Assembly: GCF_001969855.1 (NCBI RefSeq)
Contig: NZ_MRBL01000016.1
Coordinates: 310,001-374,000, forward strand
Direction: 5' to 3'
DNA from: Bacillus haynesii
Lineage (GTDB): Bacteria; Bacillota; Bacilli; Bacillales; Bacillaceae
DNA: 64,000 nucleotides
The notes beneath the pieces are model-generated. The model worked only from the letters and a program-made list of their open reading frames with translations, was not told where the DNA came from and made no database searches. Positions within the stretch are counted from its first letter, which is position 1; the number at the start of each line of letters is the position of its first letter. The position numbers and the translations under genes were made by a program. Shown here in pieces: positions 30,085 through 40,278 of this stretch.

Positions 30085-30098
30085 CATGCTTGAATAAA

Positions 30099-30133
30099 AA
30101 ATGGAGACCCCCTCTTCAGGGAATCTCCATTTT
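30099..30133 (-). terminator. Terminator of lysA
   Basis: AAATGGAGA / TCTCCATTT outer stem with a CCC(CC)..GGG inner stem and T-runs; directly follows the lysA stop. Confidence 0.85.
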
Positions 30134-30134
30134 T

Positions 30135-31454
30135 TTATTGTTTTACTTTCGATTTCAGCGGCAGATCCAGTTTGACGATATCTTCATACGTCTCTCTTTG
30201 AATGACGAGCTGCGCTTCTCCATCCTCGACAAAGACGACGGCCGGGCGCGGAATGCGGTTGTAGTTGTTGGCCATGCTGTAGCCGTATGCACCGGTGCAG
30301 AAAACGGCGAGCACGTCTCCGTCACGGACTTCAGGGATTTCCAAATCCCAAATCAGCATATCTCCGCTTTCGCAGCATTTTCCTGCGATCGATGCGGTAT
30401 CATGACAAGCATCGTTCATCCTGTTGGCGACGGCCGCTTCATATTTTGCCTCATAAAGCGCCGGCCTGATATTATCGCTCATGCCGCCGTCAATGGCTAC
30501 ATATTTGCGAATGCCCGGCACCTCTTTTTGAGAACCGATTGTGTATAGCGTAGTCCCCGCGTCTCCGACGAGAGACCTGCCTGGTTCGATCCAAATCTCA
30601 GGGATGTCAAAGCCAAAATGCTCGGCGTTTGCTTTGACCGCTTCGATGATTTTTTCAACATAAACATCAGCTGCGAGCGGCTCGTCGTCTTTTGTATAGC
30701 GGATGCCGAAGCCCCCGCCAAGATTGAGCACTTCCGGAATGAATGAGTAATTCTCCCTCCATTCCGCCAGCTTTTCAAAAATCTTGTCTGCTGCAAGGAC
30801 AAATCCTGCCGTATCAAAAATTTGCGAACCGATGTGACAGTGCACGCCGAGGAGCTTAAACGCAGATGAGTGGAGGACTTGTTCGATGGCTTGTTCGACC
30901 TGTCCATTGTGCAGATCAAAACCGAATTTCGAATCTTCCTGTCCCGTCGTAATATAATCGTGCGTGTGCGCTTCAACTCCCGGCGTGATTCTGAGCAAAA
31001 CGTCTACAGTTTGTCCTGATCGCTTGCAAAGCTCTTCTGTAATAGCGATCTCGTGAAAGTTATCGAGCACGATGCAGCCGATTTGATGCTCCAGAGCCAT
31101 AGCAAGTTCTTCAGCGCTCTTATTGTTTCCGTGAAAATGAATCCGCTCAGCTGGAAACCCTGCTTTGGTCGCAGTGAAAAGCTCTCCTCCCGATACCACA
31201 TCCAAAGACAGTCCCTCTTGTTCGGCAAGCTGAATCATGGCAACCGATGAAAACGCCTTGCTTGCATACGCTACCTGCGCTTTTAAACCGGCTTCCCTGA
31301 ATGCCTTCTGGAATTTTCGGGCGCGCTCTCTAATCAGCGCGACATCGTATACATAAAGAGGTGTTCCGTATCTTTCTGCCAATGATAGAACATCGACACC
31401 GCCGATTTCGAGGTGTCCTCTTTCATTTTGTCTGCTAGTACCATGTAAATACAA
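30135..31454 (-). CDS. lysA: Diaminopimelate decarboxylase
   Basis: 439 residues from a TTG at 31454 with GAGGG 8 nt upstream. PLP-dependent fold III enzyme: lysine for PLP in YASKAFSS (Lys66), GVHCHIGSQIFD, LNLGGGFGIRY, EPGRSLVGDAG and the catalytic CCESGD. It removes CO2 from meso-diaminopimelate to give lysine, the last step of the pathway. No lysine riboswitch is visible upstream. Next to the spoVA operon as in B. subtilis, with one small gene between. Confidence 0.97.
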   Translation of the reverse strand: MYLHGTSRQNERGHLEIGGVDVLSLAERYGTPLYVYDVALIRERARKFQKAFREAGLKAQVAYASKAFSSVAMIQLAEQEGLSLDVVSGGELFTATKAGFPAERIHFHGNNKSAEELAMALEHQIGCIVLDNFHEIAITEELCKRSGQTVDVLLRITPGVEAHTHDYITTGQEDSKFGFDLHNGQVEQAIEQVLHSSAFKLLGVHCHIGSQIFDTAGFVLAADKIFEKLAEWRENYSFIPEVLNLGGGFGIRYTKDDEPLAADVYVEKIIEAVKANAEHFGFDIPEIWIEPGRSLVGDAGTTLYTIGSQKEVPGIRKYVAIDGGMSDNIRPALYEAKYEAAVANRMNDACHDTASIAGKCCESGDMLIWDLEIPEVRDGDVLAVFCTGAYGYSMANNYNRIPRPAVVFVEDGEAQLVIQRETYEDIVKLDLPLKSKVKQ

Positions 31455-31817
31455 TTGTCATTCCCTCTTTCTCTATCTACAAAGGTGCAAGGGGCGGTCC
31501 GGTTGCTGCCCGATGCATCTTCCGGCTTCATGATAGTGCGATTCTTATGTTGTATTATAACATTTCATTTTAAAAACTAAACCACCATTTGTCCAAATTT
31601 TCTTGATTTATAAAGGGAATAATCCCCTAAAAAACCAATCAATTCTATTGATTCTAGCATAACAGAAAACAGCACTTGATAGAAATAGGCATACACAACG
31701 TCCATTCAATTAAAAAAAGAGCCGAAAACCGAGATTTTCGCCCATGCAAATAGGCATTTACCTGAATATAATCTTAAAGATGAAACCCAAAAAACGAAGT
31801 GGGAAAGAGGTTATCAT
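31455..31817. other. Divergent intergenic region with a perfect palindrome
   Basis: Separates lysA (minus) and a small hypothetical gene (plus). At 31637-31653 AATCAAT and ATTGATT flank TCT, a perfect 7-bp inverted repeat that may be an operator. A weaker CGAAAA / TTTTCG pair lies around 31720-31741. No other gene seen. Confidence 0.5.
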
Positions 31818-32147
31818 ATGTATCCAAACCGTTACCCCTACACCCCGGCTCCCGGCTATACACCTGAAGATATATACGGCCCTTATCAGCCGGCTGTGCA
31901 TGATGAACAAAGAATTTATGAGCCTTATGAAGGGCAGATTATTACAGCTCCGGCGAATACGAGATTTTGGCGGAGAGGAACTGAGGTTTTCCTTCATTCG
32001 TCAACGATCGACCCGTCCGGCCGCGAAATGCTGTATGTCGTCTATCCGATCAGAAGACAGAACAACATCTGCAGCCTCCGGGCAGTCGCGATTTCTGCCA
32101 ACGAATACAGAGGCATCGGGACTCGAAGACCGGAATTCGATTACTGA
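31818..32147 (+). CDS. Hypothetical protein with Tyr/Pro-rich N-terminus
   Basis: 109 residues. The first ~45 are tyrosine/proline-rich (MYPNRYPYTPAPGYTPEDIY), reminiscent of spore-coat proteins; the rest is a compact basic segment (RFWRRGTEVFLHSSTIDPSG, LYVVYPIRRQ). AAAGAGG precedes the ATG. I do not recognise the family. Position beside spoVA and the composition make a spore-surface role possible, but this is only inference. Confidence 0.7.
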   Translation: MYPNRYPYTPAPGYTPEDIYGPYQPAVHDEQRIYEPYEGQIITAPANTRFWRRGTEVFLHSSTIDPSGREMLYVVYPIRRQNNICSLRAVAISANEYRGIGTRRPEFDY

Positions 32148-32148
32148 A

Positions 32149-32179
32149 AAAGAGGTTTTTCCTCGGGGAAAAACCTCTT
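32149..32179 (-). terminator. Terminator of the spoVA operon
   Basis: 13-bp stem AAGAGGTTTTTCC / GGAAAAACCTCTT with a four-base loop; the minus-strand exit is TTTTTC. It also follows the plus-strand hypothetical gene, without a T-run on that side. Confidence 0.8.
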
Positions 32180-32191
32180 GGAATGCCGGCT

Positions 32192-33664
32192 TCACGGCTG
32201 TCTGGAGCGGTTTCTCGGATGAACGATGCTCGGCCTGACTTTTCCCCCGGGAACAGAAGTTCGCACGAGAACATGCCAAAACGCTTTTCCATTGAACGGG
32301 AGGAGCGGCCATAAGTAAGGCGTCCGCAATGACCTGATCGAAGTCATCACTATAGTTAAGATCGTTAATCCGATGACAAATCCCTCTACTTTAAAGAGCG
32401 CTACCAATATCAGCATAAACAGCTTCACCATTTTATTCGCCAGACTCAGCTCGTAGCTTGGTGTCGTGTAAGCTCCGATTGCCGAGAGGGAAACGTATAA
32501 AATAACTTCAGGAGAAAACAAGCCGACATTGATCGCAATATCGCCGATCAATACGGCAGCGATCAGGCCCATTGCAGTCGAAAGCGCCGTCGGCGTATGA
32601 ATGGCGGCCATTCTTAAAAATTCAACGCCGAGATCCGCCAGGAAAATCTGCATGATAATCGGAATATGAGTGTCTTTGTTTAAACCGATAAACGATAAAT
32701 TATCAGGCAAGAGCGACGGCTGAATGACAAACAGCAGCCAAAGCGGCAGCAAAAAGGTGGAGGCCAAAATACCGAAAAACCGCACCCACCTTAAAAACGT
32801 CCCAACAGCCGGCGTCTGTCTGTATTCCTCAGCATGCTGAACATGGTGAAACAAAGTGGTCGGCGTGATGATGACGCTTGGCGACGTATCGACAATCACG
32901 ATGACATGCCCCTCTAAAATATGGCTCGCGGCTACATCCGCCCTTTCCGTAAACCTGACGAGCGGAAACGGGTTGAAGCCTTGGCCGACAAGGAATTCCT
33001 CTACCGATTTATCCGACATCGGCAGCCCGTCGATCTTCACATTTTCAATCTCTTTTTTTAATACTTCAACAAGATCGGGATCTGCGACATCTTCCAAATA
33101 GCAGAGACAGATGTCTGTTTTGGAGCGTTCACCGATATGAAGCATTTTATAGCGCAGGCGCTCATCTCTGATCCGGCGTCTGATCAGGGCTGTGTTGACG
33201 ATGATGTTCTCGACGAATCCGTCCCTTGCACCGCGTACGACTTTTTCTGTATCAGGCTCTTCCGGCGTTCTGCCCGGATAGCTTCTGACATCGATGATAA
33301 AAGCAAAGCCCGCATCTTCGACGATGATGGCAACCAGTCCTGACAACACTTGGTCGACCGCTTCATCAAGCGTTTCTGTTTTTGAAACCTGCTGGTTCAA
33401 AAGCCTGTTTTCGACGATGTCTTCGACCTCGCCCGACTCTTTTTCTTTATCATTTAGATGCACCAGTTCCCTTAACAGGTGAATGATGTATTGTGTGTCG
33501 CACAATCCGTTGACATAATAAAGCTGAACCTCATGTCCGAGAATAAAGACCTTGCGTACGCCAAGGTCAAAGCTTTCTCCCATGCCGACCCGCTTCTTGA
33601 AATACGCTTCATTCTTAGAAGGATCAAGGAATATGTTCGTCTTCTCTTGCTTTTGAGCACTCAT
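32192..33664 (-). CDS. spoVAF: Stage V sporulation protein AF (GerA-like)
   Basis: 490 residues of the GerA/SpoVAF family: a soluble N-terminal region (~1-250; [43 protein letters not shown]) and about five C-terminal membrane segments ([21 protein letters not shown] onward). It works with the germinant receptors and SpoVA channel in germination. The start overlaps the spoVAEa end by 41 nt. Confidence 0.95.
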   Translation of the reverse strand: MSAQKQEKTNIFLDPSKNEAYFKKRVGMGESFDLGVRKVFILGHEVQLYYVNGLCDTQYIIHLLRELVHLNDKEKESGEVEDIVENRLLNQQVSKTETLDEAVDQVLSGLVAIIVEDAGFAFIIDVRSYPGRTPEEPDTEKVVRGARDGFVENIIVNTALIRRRIRDERLRYKMLHIGERSKTDICLCYLEDVADPDLVEVLKKEIENVKIDGLPMSDKSVEEFLVGQGFNPFPLVRFTERADVAASHILEGHVIVIVDTSPSVIITPTTLFHHVQHAEEYRQTPAVGTFLRWVRFFGILASTFLLPLWLLFVIQPSLLPDNLSFIGLNKDTHIPIIMQIFLADLGVEFLRMAAIHTPTALSTAMGLIAAVLIGDIAINVGLFSPEVILYVSLSAIGAYTTPSYELSLANKMVKLFMLILVALFKVEGFVIGLTILTIVMTSIRSLRTPYLWPLLPFNGKAFWHVLVRTSVPGGKVRPSIVHPRNRSRQP

Positions 33665-34226
33665 GATACCCGCTCCTTTCTAAAATGAGCTCGACCGCTT
33701 TCATTGTAATCGGCGAACCTTTTTCCACATCGTCTTTTCTGTTCATTTTACCGATATCACCGATTCCGACAATGATCGGAACATCCAGCTGGTCAAGGCA
33801 ATAGACCGTATCACCGTTCATTCGTTTGACATCGAGCTCTTTGACCCCGTGTTTATCGACGCCGTACTCTGTCAGTTCGCCTTCTGCATCGATTGATACA
33901 TTGACCCTCGTCCACTCTGCATAATGAGTTTTTGAAGCGACGGCGATGACCCCGAGCACCTCGATATCGGGATGCACCGCTACATATTTCATAGCTGTCT
34001 CTCCCGGCCCTTCGCCTTGAAGTCCGGAATCATCAAACATGACGAACACAGGATCATGAGGGGTTTGCAGGATCATGGATACAAGCTCCGGTCCTGTTTT
34101 AACGCTCGGATTCCCCGCCGATTGGGAAATGCAGCGGCCACCCGTTTTTCTTGCTGCATATTCGATTGCTTTTGCAGCGTAAATATCGCCGTCTGTGACC
34201 AAAATGACCTTGCGTTTTGCTGGCAT
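33624..34226 (-). CDS. spoVAEa: Stage V sporulation protein AEa
   Basis: 200 residues, soluble, no membrane segment. Sequence features: [45 protein letters not shown] typical of SpoVAEa. Part of the SpoVA dipicolinic-acid import/export machine of the forespore, exact role unclear. It lies 6 nt after spoVAEb. Confidence 0.93.
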   Translation of the reverse strand: MPAKRKVILVTDGDIYAAKAIEYAARKTGGRCISQSAGNPSVKTGPELVSMILQTPHDPVFVMFDDSGLQGEGPGETAMKYVAVHPDIEVLGVIAVASKTHYAEWTRVNVSIDAEGELTEYGVDKHGVKELDVKRMNGDTVYCLDQLDVPIIVGIGDIGKMNRKDDVEKGSPITMKAVELILERSGYHECSKAREDEHIP

Positions 34227-34232
34227 TATCTT

Positions 34233-34583
34233 TTATCCTTTCGGTTTAAAAATCACGGCAACAAGAAAAGCAAACAAAATAGCGGAGGATATACCGGCAG
34301 ACGTCAGTTCGAATATCCCCATGGCAATCCCGATAAAGCCGTGTTCCTCGGCTTGGTGCATCGCACCGTGCAAAAGGGAGTGGCCGAAACTGACAATCGG
34401 AACCGTAGCCCCGGCACCGGCAAATTCGATAAAACGGTCGTAAATGCCGAATCCGTCAAGGATGGCTCCTGATACGACAAAAGATGTCATGACATGGGCC
34501 GGCGTCATTTTAAAGACATCAAGCAGCAGCTGGCCGATTACGCAAATCAGCCCGCCTGCAATAAAAGCAATGACATACTCCAT
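34233..34583 (-). CDS. spoVAEb: Stage V sporulation protein AEb
   Basis: 116 residues from the ATG at 34583 ([21 protein letters not shown]). Small integral membrane protein with three to four segments and the SpoVAC/AEb signature [22 protein letters not shown]. Channel component for Ca-dipicolinic acid. One base separates it from the spoVAD stop. Confidence 0.94.
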   Translation of the reverse strand: MEYVIAFIAGGLICVIGQLLLDVFKMTPAHVMTSFVVSGAILDGFGIYDRFIEFAGAGATVPIVSFGHSLLHGAMHQAEEHGFIGIAMGIFELTSAGISSAILFAFLVAVIFKPKG

Positions 34584-34584
34584 C

Positions 34585-35604
34585 TTAGGCGTTCCCCCTT
34601 TCGGCCCGTTCAAATACGACGCCATGGGCAATACAAGGAATCGATTCTTTTTGCTGAATGATCGTCGGGCTCAAAAGGGCGCCCGTCGCTACGACAAACA
34701 CTCTGCCGAGCCTTCCTGCTTCAATTTCTTTAAAGATGTGGGCAAAAGTGACGACCGCCGAACAAGCACATCCGCTTCCGCCTGCAAAAACCTGCTGGTC
34801 AGGCGTATAGATCATCAACCCGCAGTCATTGTGTTTGGTCCCGACATTGATCCCTTCCTCTTTTAACAAATCCTTCAAAATCGGACTGCCGACACCTGAA
34901 AGGTCGCCGGTTAAAATCAGATCGTAATCATCAGGAGTGCGTCCCAGATCCTCCAAATGCTGCTTGATCGTATCCGCCGCAGCGGGCGCCATCGCTGAGC
35001 CCATGTCTTGGGAATCGGTAATCCCCAAGTCGATGACCTTTCCGACGGTTGCACTGGTAATTTTAATTGTGCCGGGCTGCTGGCTGAGGACGACTGCTCC
35101 GCTTCCAGTCACTGTGGATGTCGCGGTTCCCGGCTTTTGGCCCCCGTATTCCGTCGGATAGCGAAACTGCCTTTCAGCCGTCGCATTATGGCTGCTGGTT
35201 GCCGCTAAGGCACGCTTGGCGAAACCTCCGTCAATCAATGCCGAACTGATCGCAATCGATTCCATTGATGTCGAGCAAGCTCCAAACAAGCAAAGAAAAG
35301 GTATTTTCAAATGCCTCGCCACATAGTTGGCTGTCACGTTTTGGTTGAGCAGGTCACCCGCCAAAAAGATATCGATGTCTTCCTTTTTAAGATTTTGTTT
35401 TGATAGCGCGGACTGAACCGCATCCTCCATCAGCTTGCGCTCTGCCATCTCCCAGTTTTTCTGGTTGCAGTGCATTTCATCATAAGTTTTGTCAAATAAG
35501 TGTCCTAGAGGCCCTTCTTTTTCCTTGGGACCGACCGCTGTTCCGCTCGAGTTAACAAACAGCGGGTTCTCGAACTCCCATGTTTGTTTTCCTGTTAATT
35601 TCAT
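34585..35604 (-). CDS. spoVAD: Stage V sporulation protein AD
   Basis: 339 residues with a thiolase-like fold ([38 protein letters not shown]). In B. subtilis it binds dipicolinic acid directly at the inner-membrane surface and is essential for its uptake. AGGAGGAAAACAAC precedes the ATG. Confidence 0.96.
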   Translation of the reverse strand: MKLTGKQTWEFENPLFVNSSGTAVGPKEKEGPLGHLFDKTYDEMHCNQKNWEMAERKLMEDAVQSALSKQNLKKEDIDIFLAGDLLNQNVTANYVARHLKIPFLCLFGACSTSMESIAISSALIDGGFAKRALAATSSHNATAERQFRYPTEYGGQKPGTATSTVTGSGAVVLSQQPGTIKITSATVGKVIDLGITDSQDMGSAMAPAAADTIKQHLEDLGRTPDDYDLILTGDLSGVGSPILKDLLKEEGINVGTKHNDCGLMIYTPDQQVFAGGSGCACSAVVTFAHIFKEIEAGRLGRVFVVATGALLSPTIIQQKESIPCIAHGVVFERAERGNA

Positions 35605-35616
35605 GTTGTTTTCCTC

Positions 35617-36066
35617 CTAAAACAGCTTATCAAAAGCAAAGCGAATCATTCCCACAATATAAGCGGCCGCAACGCCGAAGACGATGACATTTCCCGCCAG
35701 CTTAAACATATTGGTTCCCACGCCGAGGACGTATCCTTCGCTTTTGTGCTCAAGCGCGGCGCTCGTCATACTGTTGGCAAACCCTGTAATCGGAACAGCA
35801 GAACCCGCACCGGCAAACTGGCCGATTCTGTCGTAGACGCCAAGACCCGTTAACAGAGCAGAGATTAAGATTAGCGTGGCAACCGTCGGATTCCCCGCCG
35901 TTTTTTCATCAAAATTGAACACGGCCATATAAAAATTCTGGAACGCTTGGCCGATCGCACAGATCAGACCACCGACGAGAAAAGCCTTAATACAGTTTAG
36001 GACATAAGGCGGCGAAGGCTGATACGCTTTGACTTTCGATTGATAATTATCTTTCAAACTTGACAT
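35617..36066 (-). CDS. spoVAC: Stage V sporulation protein AC
   Basis: 149 residues from the ATG at 36066, 6 nt after AAAGGAGG (a second ATG at 36069 is too close). Membrane protein with the signature FAGAGSAVPITGFANSMTSAALEHKSEG. In B. subtilis it acts as a mechanosensitive channel in DPA release. Confidence 0.95.
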   Translation of the reverse strand: MSSLKDNYQSKVKAYQPSPPYVLNCIKAFLVGGLICAIGQAFQNFYMAVFNFDEKTAGNPTVATLILISALLTGLGVYDRIGQFAGAGSAVPITGFANSMTSAALEHKSEGYVLGVGTNMFKLAGNVIVFGVAAAYIVGMIRFAFDKLF

Positions 36067-36079
36067 CATAATCCTCCTT

Positions 36080-36505
36080 TTATGACAAATGTACAAAAAT
36101 GAGCCATTGGAACATCGATCCGAGAATCTTCCCGAAAACAATGGCCATTAAAAGAATCAAAATCCTGTTCCCCATGCCGATACGTTTCGCCAGTATCGGC
36201 AGCACGTTCAACACTTCTGTAAGCGCCGCTGCAAGCATTCCGATGAAAACACCCGCAAAAAGGCCGATCGGAACAAGCAGCCATTTGGATAAAAAAAAGC
36301 GGGACATGTTCAGCGATTCCCATCCTCCGAAAACCGCGCCCAGAATGACAGCCCATTCATACGCCTGGATAAACCGTTTCGTCTTCGTCAGCTGAGTCAG
36401 CCTCGGGATAATGCCAAGCACGGTGAGAAAAGCGACAAAGCCGGACCCAACCGCGACCCCTCCTGCAAGTCCGAGAAAGATGATCAATATCACGCTAATG
36501 ATCAT
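36080..36505 (-). CDS. spoVAB: Stage V sporulation protein AB
   Basis: 141 residues from the ATG at 36505 ([20 protein letters not shown]), the B. subtilis length. Four membrane segments. Overlaps the spoVAA end by 11 nt. Channel-complex subunit of uncertain role. Confidence 0.93.
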   Translation of the reverse strand: MIISVILIIFLGLAGGVAVGSGFVAFLTVLGIIPRLTQLTKTKRFIQAYEWAVILGAVFGGWESLNMSRFFLSKWLLVPIGLFAGVFIGMLAAALTEVLNVLPILAKRIGMGNRILILLMAIVFGKILGSMFQWLIFVHLS

Positions 36506-37124
36506 GAATATCCTTTGTCGTTTCTTTGTTTTCGTGCAAGGCCACATAATGGTCCAAATCAAGCTGATATTTAAACATCTCGACCTCCAGAGGGCTGGGC
36601 TCCTCGTTAAACCGTTTTTTAAATAAATGATTAAAAAACAAGATCATGCCGAGCCCGAGACCGATGCTGTACGGAACCTGCAAAAGGTATGGATAGCGGT
36701 TCACCTTGCCCGTCACCATTTCGTAAAGCAGGATGTGCACTTCCCTCATACTGACATCTTCATGAAAGTTCATTACGGTAAGGCCGGCACCGACGAACAG
36801 GAGCAGCCAGACGGCGATGAACAACACGGGCGACAGACCCCTTTTCGGATATTGGATCTCCACGATGGTTTCAGAACCGCCGACGGTTTGGACATCAAGG
36901 TCAGGAAACGATTTATGTACAGCTTCAATCACCTTCATCACGTCCAACACCACCATGCTTTGATCCGCTTTGCTGACCTGATAAATAGGCAGCCGTTCAA
37001 GCTTTTCTTTGTATCGGCGGTCACCCGCTACCTGTGCGATATGGCGGAGCAGAATCAATTCATCGGGATCTGCCTCAAGCCGGTGGCGGAGTCTGATAAA
37101 AACTTGACGTTCCATCTGGGTCAC
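36495..37124 (-). CDS. spoVAA: Stage V sporulation protein AA
   Basis: 209 residues: N-terminal soluble domain (~1-105; [28 protein letters not shown]) and two membrane segments ([34 protein letters not shown]). First gene of the seven-gene spoVA operon, which is sigma-G driven in B. subtilis. Confidence 0.94.
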   Translation of the reverse strand: MTQMERQVFIRLRHRLEADPDELILLRHIAQVAGDRRYKEKLERLPIYQVSKADQSMVVLDVMKVIEAVHKSFPDLDVQTVGGSETIVEIQYPKRGLSPVLFIAVWLLLFVGAGLTVMNFHEDVSMREVHILLYEMVTGKVNRYPYLLQVPYSIGLGLGMILFFNHLFKKRFNEEPSPLEVEMFKYQLDLDHYVALHENKETTKDIHDH

Positions 37125-37210
37125 TTCCTATATGATGGTTATAGTTGTAGTATGAAGTACATCCCATTTATCATTCAGCAAGCCGCAAAAGACCATAAAT
37201 TACCATAAAA

Positions 37211-37245
37211 AAACCGGAACGCTCTTTTTTGGAGCGTTCCGGTTT
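37211..37245 (-). terminator. Terminator of the sigF operon
   Basis: Perfect 14-bp stem AAACCGGAACGCTC / GAGCGTTCCGGTTT with a T-run, between sigF and spoVAA. Confidence 0.9.
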
Positions 37246-37284
37246 TTCATCAGACATCCGAGGTTGCCTGTAATGCGAGCAGCC

Positions 37285-38052
37285 TCAGCTTTCAAATTGA
37301 TCCATCTGGTTTTTGATTTGCTTTAAAATCTTTTTTTCAAGCCTCGACACTTGCACCTGGGATATGCCGAGGCGGTCGGCAACTTCAGATTGCGTCTTGT
37401 CTTTGTAATACCTTAAATAAACAATCAGCTTTTCCCGTTCATCCAAATCCTTGATAGCTTCCTTTAAAGCGATTTTATCGAACCACTTCTCTTCCGACTG
37501 ATCGGCGATTTGATCCAGAAGTGTAATCGGGTCTCCGTCGTTTTCGTAAACCGTTTCATGAATGGACGAGGGAGAGCGGACCGCTTCCTGGGCCATCACG
37601 ACCTCTTCTGAACTGATTTCGAGATAATCGGCGATTTCCTGAACGGTCGGAATCCGGCCGTTTGACTTGGAAAGCTCGTCTTTCGCCCGCCGGATTTTGT
37701 TGCCGAGTTCTTTCAGCGAGCGGCTCACTTTGACGGTTCCGTCATCTCTGATAAACCGCTGAATCTCGCCGATAATCATCGGGACGGCGTAGGTGGAAAA
37801 CCGAACGTCATAGGAAAGATCGAATTTGTCCACCGACTTCAAGAGGCCGATGCAGCCGATTTGAAAGAGGTCGTCAGGCTCATAGCCTCTGTTCAAAAAA
37901 CGCTGAACGACAGACCAAACAAGACGCATGTTTTTTTCTATGAGGAGGTCCCTTGCTTTTTGATCGCCGTTCTGGCTGTTTTTAATCAGTTCTTTCACTT
38001 CATGGTCTTTAAGCTGAGTGTTCTGGTTTTCTTTTTTAACCTCCACATCCAT
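37285..38052 (-). CDS. sigF: Forespore sigma factor F
   Basis: 255 residues with sigma-70 regions 2 (LFQIGCIGLLKSVDKFD, FSTYAVPMIIGEIQRFIRDDG), 3 and 4 (LIVYLRYYKDKTQSEVADRLGISQVQVSRLEKKIL). First compartment-specific sigma factor in the forespore, held by SpoIIAB until SpoIIAA frees it. Confidence 0.97.
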   Translation of the reverse strand: MDVEVKKENQNTQLKDHEVKELIKNSQNGDQKARDLLIEKNMRLVWSVVQRFLNRGYEPDDLFQIGCIGLLKSVDKFDLSYDVRFSTYAVPMIIGEIQRFIRDDGTVKVSRSLKELGNKIRRAKDELSKSNGRIPTVQEIADYLEISSEEVVMAQEAVRSPSSIHETVYENDGDPITLLDQIADQSEEKWFDKIALKEAIKDLDEREKLIVYLRYYKDKTQSEVADRLGISQVQVSRLEKKILKQIKNQMDQFES

Positions 38053-38064
38053 AACAAATCTCCC

Positions 38065-38505
38065 TTAATTGCAAAGCGCTTTGCTTTTTGATAAGTGCTT
38101 TGTTAAGTGTATTGTGGTTCCCATCTCAGGTGAGGAGTCGATCGAAATATCATCCATGAAATTTTCCATGATCGTAAAGCCCATTCCCGACCGTTCGAGT
38201 TCGGGCTTTGTCGTGAACAGGGGCTGGCGCGCTTCTTCAAGATCAGGGATGCCGACTCCTTCGTCACGGATCGTTAAATAGACGATATGGTCATGCAGGG
38301 TGACGGAAATGTATACGTTTCCCTGCCCTGAGTTTTCATAACCGTGTATGATCGCGTTTGTGACCGCTTCAGATACGACCGTTTTAATTTCGGTCAGTTC
38401 ATCCATCGTCGGGTCAAGCTGAGCGATAAAAGCAGCGACTGTCACCCGTGCAAACGATTCGTTTTGGCTGAGTGCCGTAAACTGGATATTCATTTCATTT
38501 TTCAT
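38065..38505 (-). CDS. spoIIAB: Anti-sigma F factor/serine kinase SpoIIAB
   Basis: 146 residues, GHKL ATPase: N-box [13 protein letters not shown]1 DEGVGIPD, G2 [13 protein letters not shown]. It binds sigma-F and phosphorylates SpoIIAA. The start overlaps the spoIIAA stop by 4 nt. Confidence 0.97.
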   Translation of the reverse strand: MKNEMNIQFTALSQNESFARVTVAAFIAQLDPTMDELTEIKTVVSEAVTNAIIHGYENSGQGNVYISVTLHDHIVYLTIRDEGVGIPDLEEARQPLFTTKPELERSGMGFTIMENFMDDISIDSSPEMGTTIHLTKHLSKSKALCN

Positions 38506-38855
38506 GACGCCACCCCCAACGTTTCAAGTGCACGCTGCTCTGATTGCTCAAGGCGAATGATTTTAAACAGCCCGGACATATCAAATAAACGTTTGACAGC
38601 AGGGGAAATGGCGCAGACGATCATTTCTCCGCCGAGCTGCTTAATCTCCTTATATCTGCCGAGCACGACGCCAAGCCCTGAACTGTCCATAAACGAAAGG
38701 TCTGCAAGATTCATGACAATATGGCGAATGTCGGATTGTTCCAGCTGGTCACTGACTTGTTTTCTCAAGGTTTCTGCTGTATGGTGATCGAGTTCACCTG
38801 TCAACCGAATGCATAGTACGGATTCTTTGACGTAAATATCGATTCCGAGGCTCAT
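38502..38855 (-). CDS. spoIIAA: Anti-anti-sigma factor SpoIIAA
   Basis: 117 residues from the ATG at 38855, 7 nt after AAGGAGG. STAS domain with the phosphorylated serine in SFMDSSGLG (Ser58). Dephosphorylated by SpoIIE, it frees sigma-F. First gene of spoIIA proper. Confidence 0.97.
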   Translation of the reverse strand: MSLGIDIYVKESVLCIRLTGELDHHTAETLRKQVSDQLEQSDIRHIVMNLADLSFMDSSGLGVVLGRYKEIKQLGGEMIVCAISPAVKRLFDMSGLFKIIRLEQSEQRALETLGVAS

Positions 38856-38948
38856 CCTCATTCCTCCTTGGTTTAAATCGGATAATGAGTGTTTCGCTTC
38901 AGACTTTATAAATTCCTTCACCGTGACAAAACTAGTGACCGTTCGGCA

Positions 38949-40121
38949 TTATTCACTCCACTTCGTCCAGTGGGTCATCGTCCGCTTGAACATCGTCCAC
39001 ATCCCCGCTTTATCCATGTCTTTTTCTGCCACAAGAGGGCTTTCAGCGAGAACCTTTCCGTCCTTTTTCAAAACGAGCGTCCCGAGCTCTGTGCCTTTTT
39101 TGACAGGAGCCTGGATATCTTTCTTCTGTTTGATTTCTTTTTTAACAGATTCGATATTTTCGCCTTTTTTCGTCAAAAGGGAAATCGGTTCTGAAGTGAC
39201 AAGGTTTATTTTTTGCTCACGGCCTTTATTGACCTTCAAATCGGAAATGATTTCATTGCGTTTATACATCGGATGCGTTTCATATTGGCTGAACGCGAAG
39301 TCAAGCATTTTTGTAATTTGGGCATTTCGTTCTTTCGGCGTGCTGGCTCCAAAAACGACAGCGATGACGCGCATGTTTCCTTTTTTCGCTGAAGCTGTCA
39401 GGCAGTACTTTGCTTCATTTGTAAAGCCGGTCTTAACTCCGTCAACGCCGGGATAAAATTTGATGAGGCGGTTTGTGTTGACGAGCCAGAATTTTTTATC
39501 AGTGTTTTCTCTCAGATAGTCTTCATACGTTCCCGTAAATTTCGTGATGTTTTCATATTTTAAAAGCTCTTTCGCCATGAGCGCCATGTCGTAGGCTGTA
39601 CTGTAATGGCCTTCTTCAGGCAGACCTGTCGTATTTTGAAAAGACGTATCCTTGAGGCCGAGCTCAGCAGCTTTTTCATTCATTCTTTTGACAAATTCCT
39701 CTTCAGACCCGGCAATATGCTCTGCCATTGCAACAGAGGCATCATTACCCGATCCGATGGCGATCCCTTTCAGCATATCTTCAACCGTCATTTCTTCACC
39801 GGGCTCAAGAAAAATTTGCGAACCCCCCATTGAAGCGGCATACTCGCTTGTTCTGACTTTGTCTTTCATTTTGATCTTGCCTTCATCAAGAGCTTCCATG
39901 ATCAGCAGCATGGTCATCACTTTTGTCATGCTGGCCGGGGGAAGCTTTTCACGGCTGTTCTTGTCATACATCACCTTACCGGTATCCCGCTCGATTAAAA
40001 CGGCAGATTTTGCGTCATCAGCAAGCTCCGACGGTTTCTTTGCGCTCTCTTTTGCAAACGCCGACGGCGCAGTCATCAGGATTATCGTAAAAATCAGCAA
40101 TTTGGATAAATGACGTTTCAT
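38949..40121 (-). CDS. dacF: D-alanyl-D-alanine carboxypeptidase DacF
   Basis: 390 residues from the ATG at 40121 with GGAGG 8 nt upstream. Signal peptide ending PSAFA; S11 motifs SMTK, SGN (GSGNDASVAMAEH) and KTG (DGVKTGFTNE). Forespore enzyme that lowers cortex cross-linking with DacB. Directly upstream of spoIIAA, as in B. subtilis, where read-through late in sporulation is known. Confidence 0.95.
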   Translation of the reverse strand: MKRHLSKLLIFTIILMTAPSAFAKESAKKPSELADDAKSAVLIERDTGKVMYDKNSREKLPPASMTKVMTMLLIMEALDEGKIKMKDKVRTSEYAASMGGSQIFLEPGEEMTVEDMLKGIAIGSGNDASVAMAEHIAGSEEEFVKRMNEKAAELGLKDTSFQNTTGLPEEGHYSTAYDMALMAKELLKYENITKFTGTYEDYLRENTDKKFWLVNTNRLIKFYPGVDGVKTGFTNEAKYCLTASAKKGNMRVIAVVFGASTPKERNAQITKMLDFAFSQYETHPMYKRNEIISDLKVNKGREQKINLVTSEPISLLTKKGENIESVKKEIKQKKDIQAPVKKGTELGTLVLKKDGKVLAESPLVAEKDMDKAGMWTMFKRTMTHWTKWSE

Positions 40122-40218
40122 CACCCAGACCTCCATTTCGTAATCCTCTCTATTTTTTCCAATCCGGTTGGATTTATACGGATCGGTTGGAAAAAATTTC
40201 TCGGCGCTCAAAAAGAAA

Positions 40219-40256
40219 GAGCCAATGCAGGTTCTCATTTGAACTTGCATTGGCTC
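40219..40256 (-). terminator. Terminator after pupG
   Basis: 16-bp near-perfect stem GAGCCAATGCAGGTTC / GAACTTGCATTGGCTC, then TTTCTTTTT on the minus strand. Confidence 0.88.
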
Positions 40257-40278
40257 ACATTTCAACTTCGCTGTAGTT

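Noticed and set aside
31455-31600. Lysine riboswitch before lysA
   Set aside because: Looked for the L-box conserved blocks; none seen.
33624-33664. 41-nt overlap of spoVAEa and spoVAF as a possible frameshift
   Set aside because: Both proteins have full family length and intact ends, so the overlap is natural.
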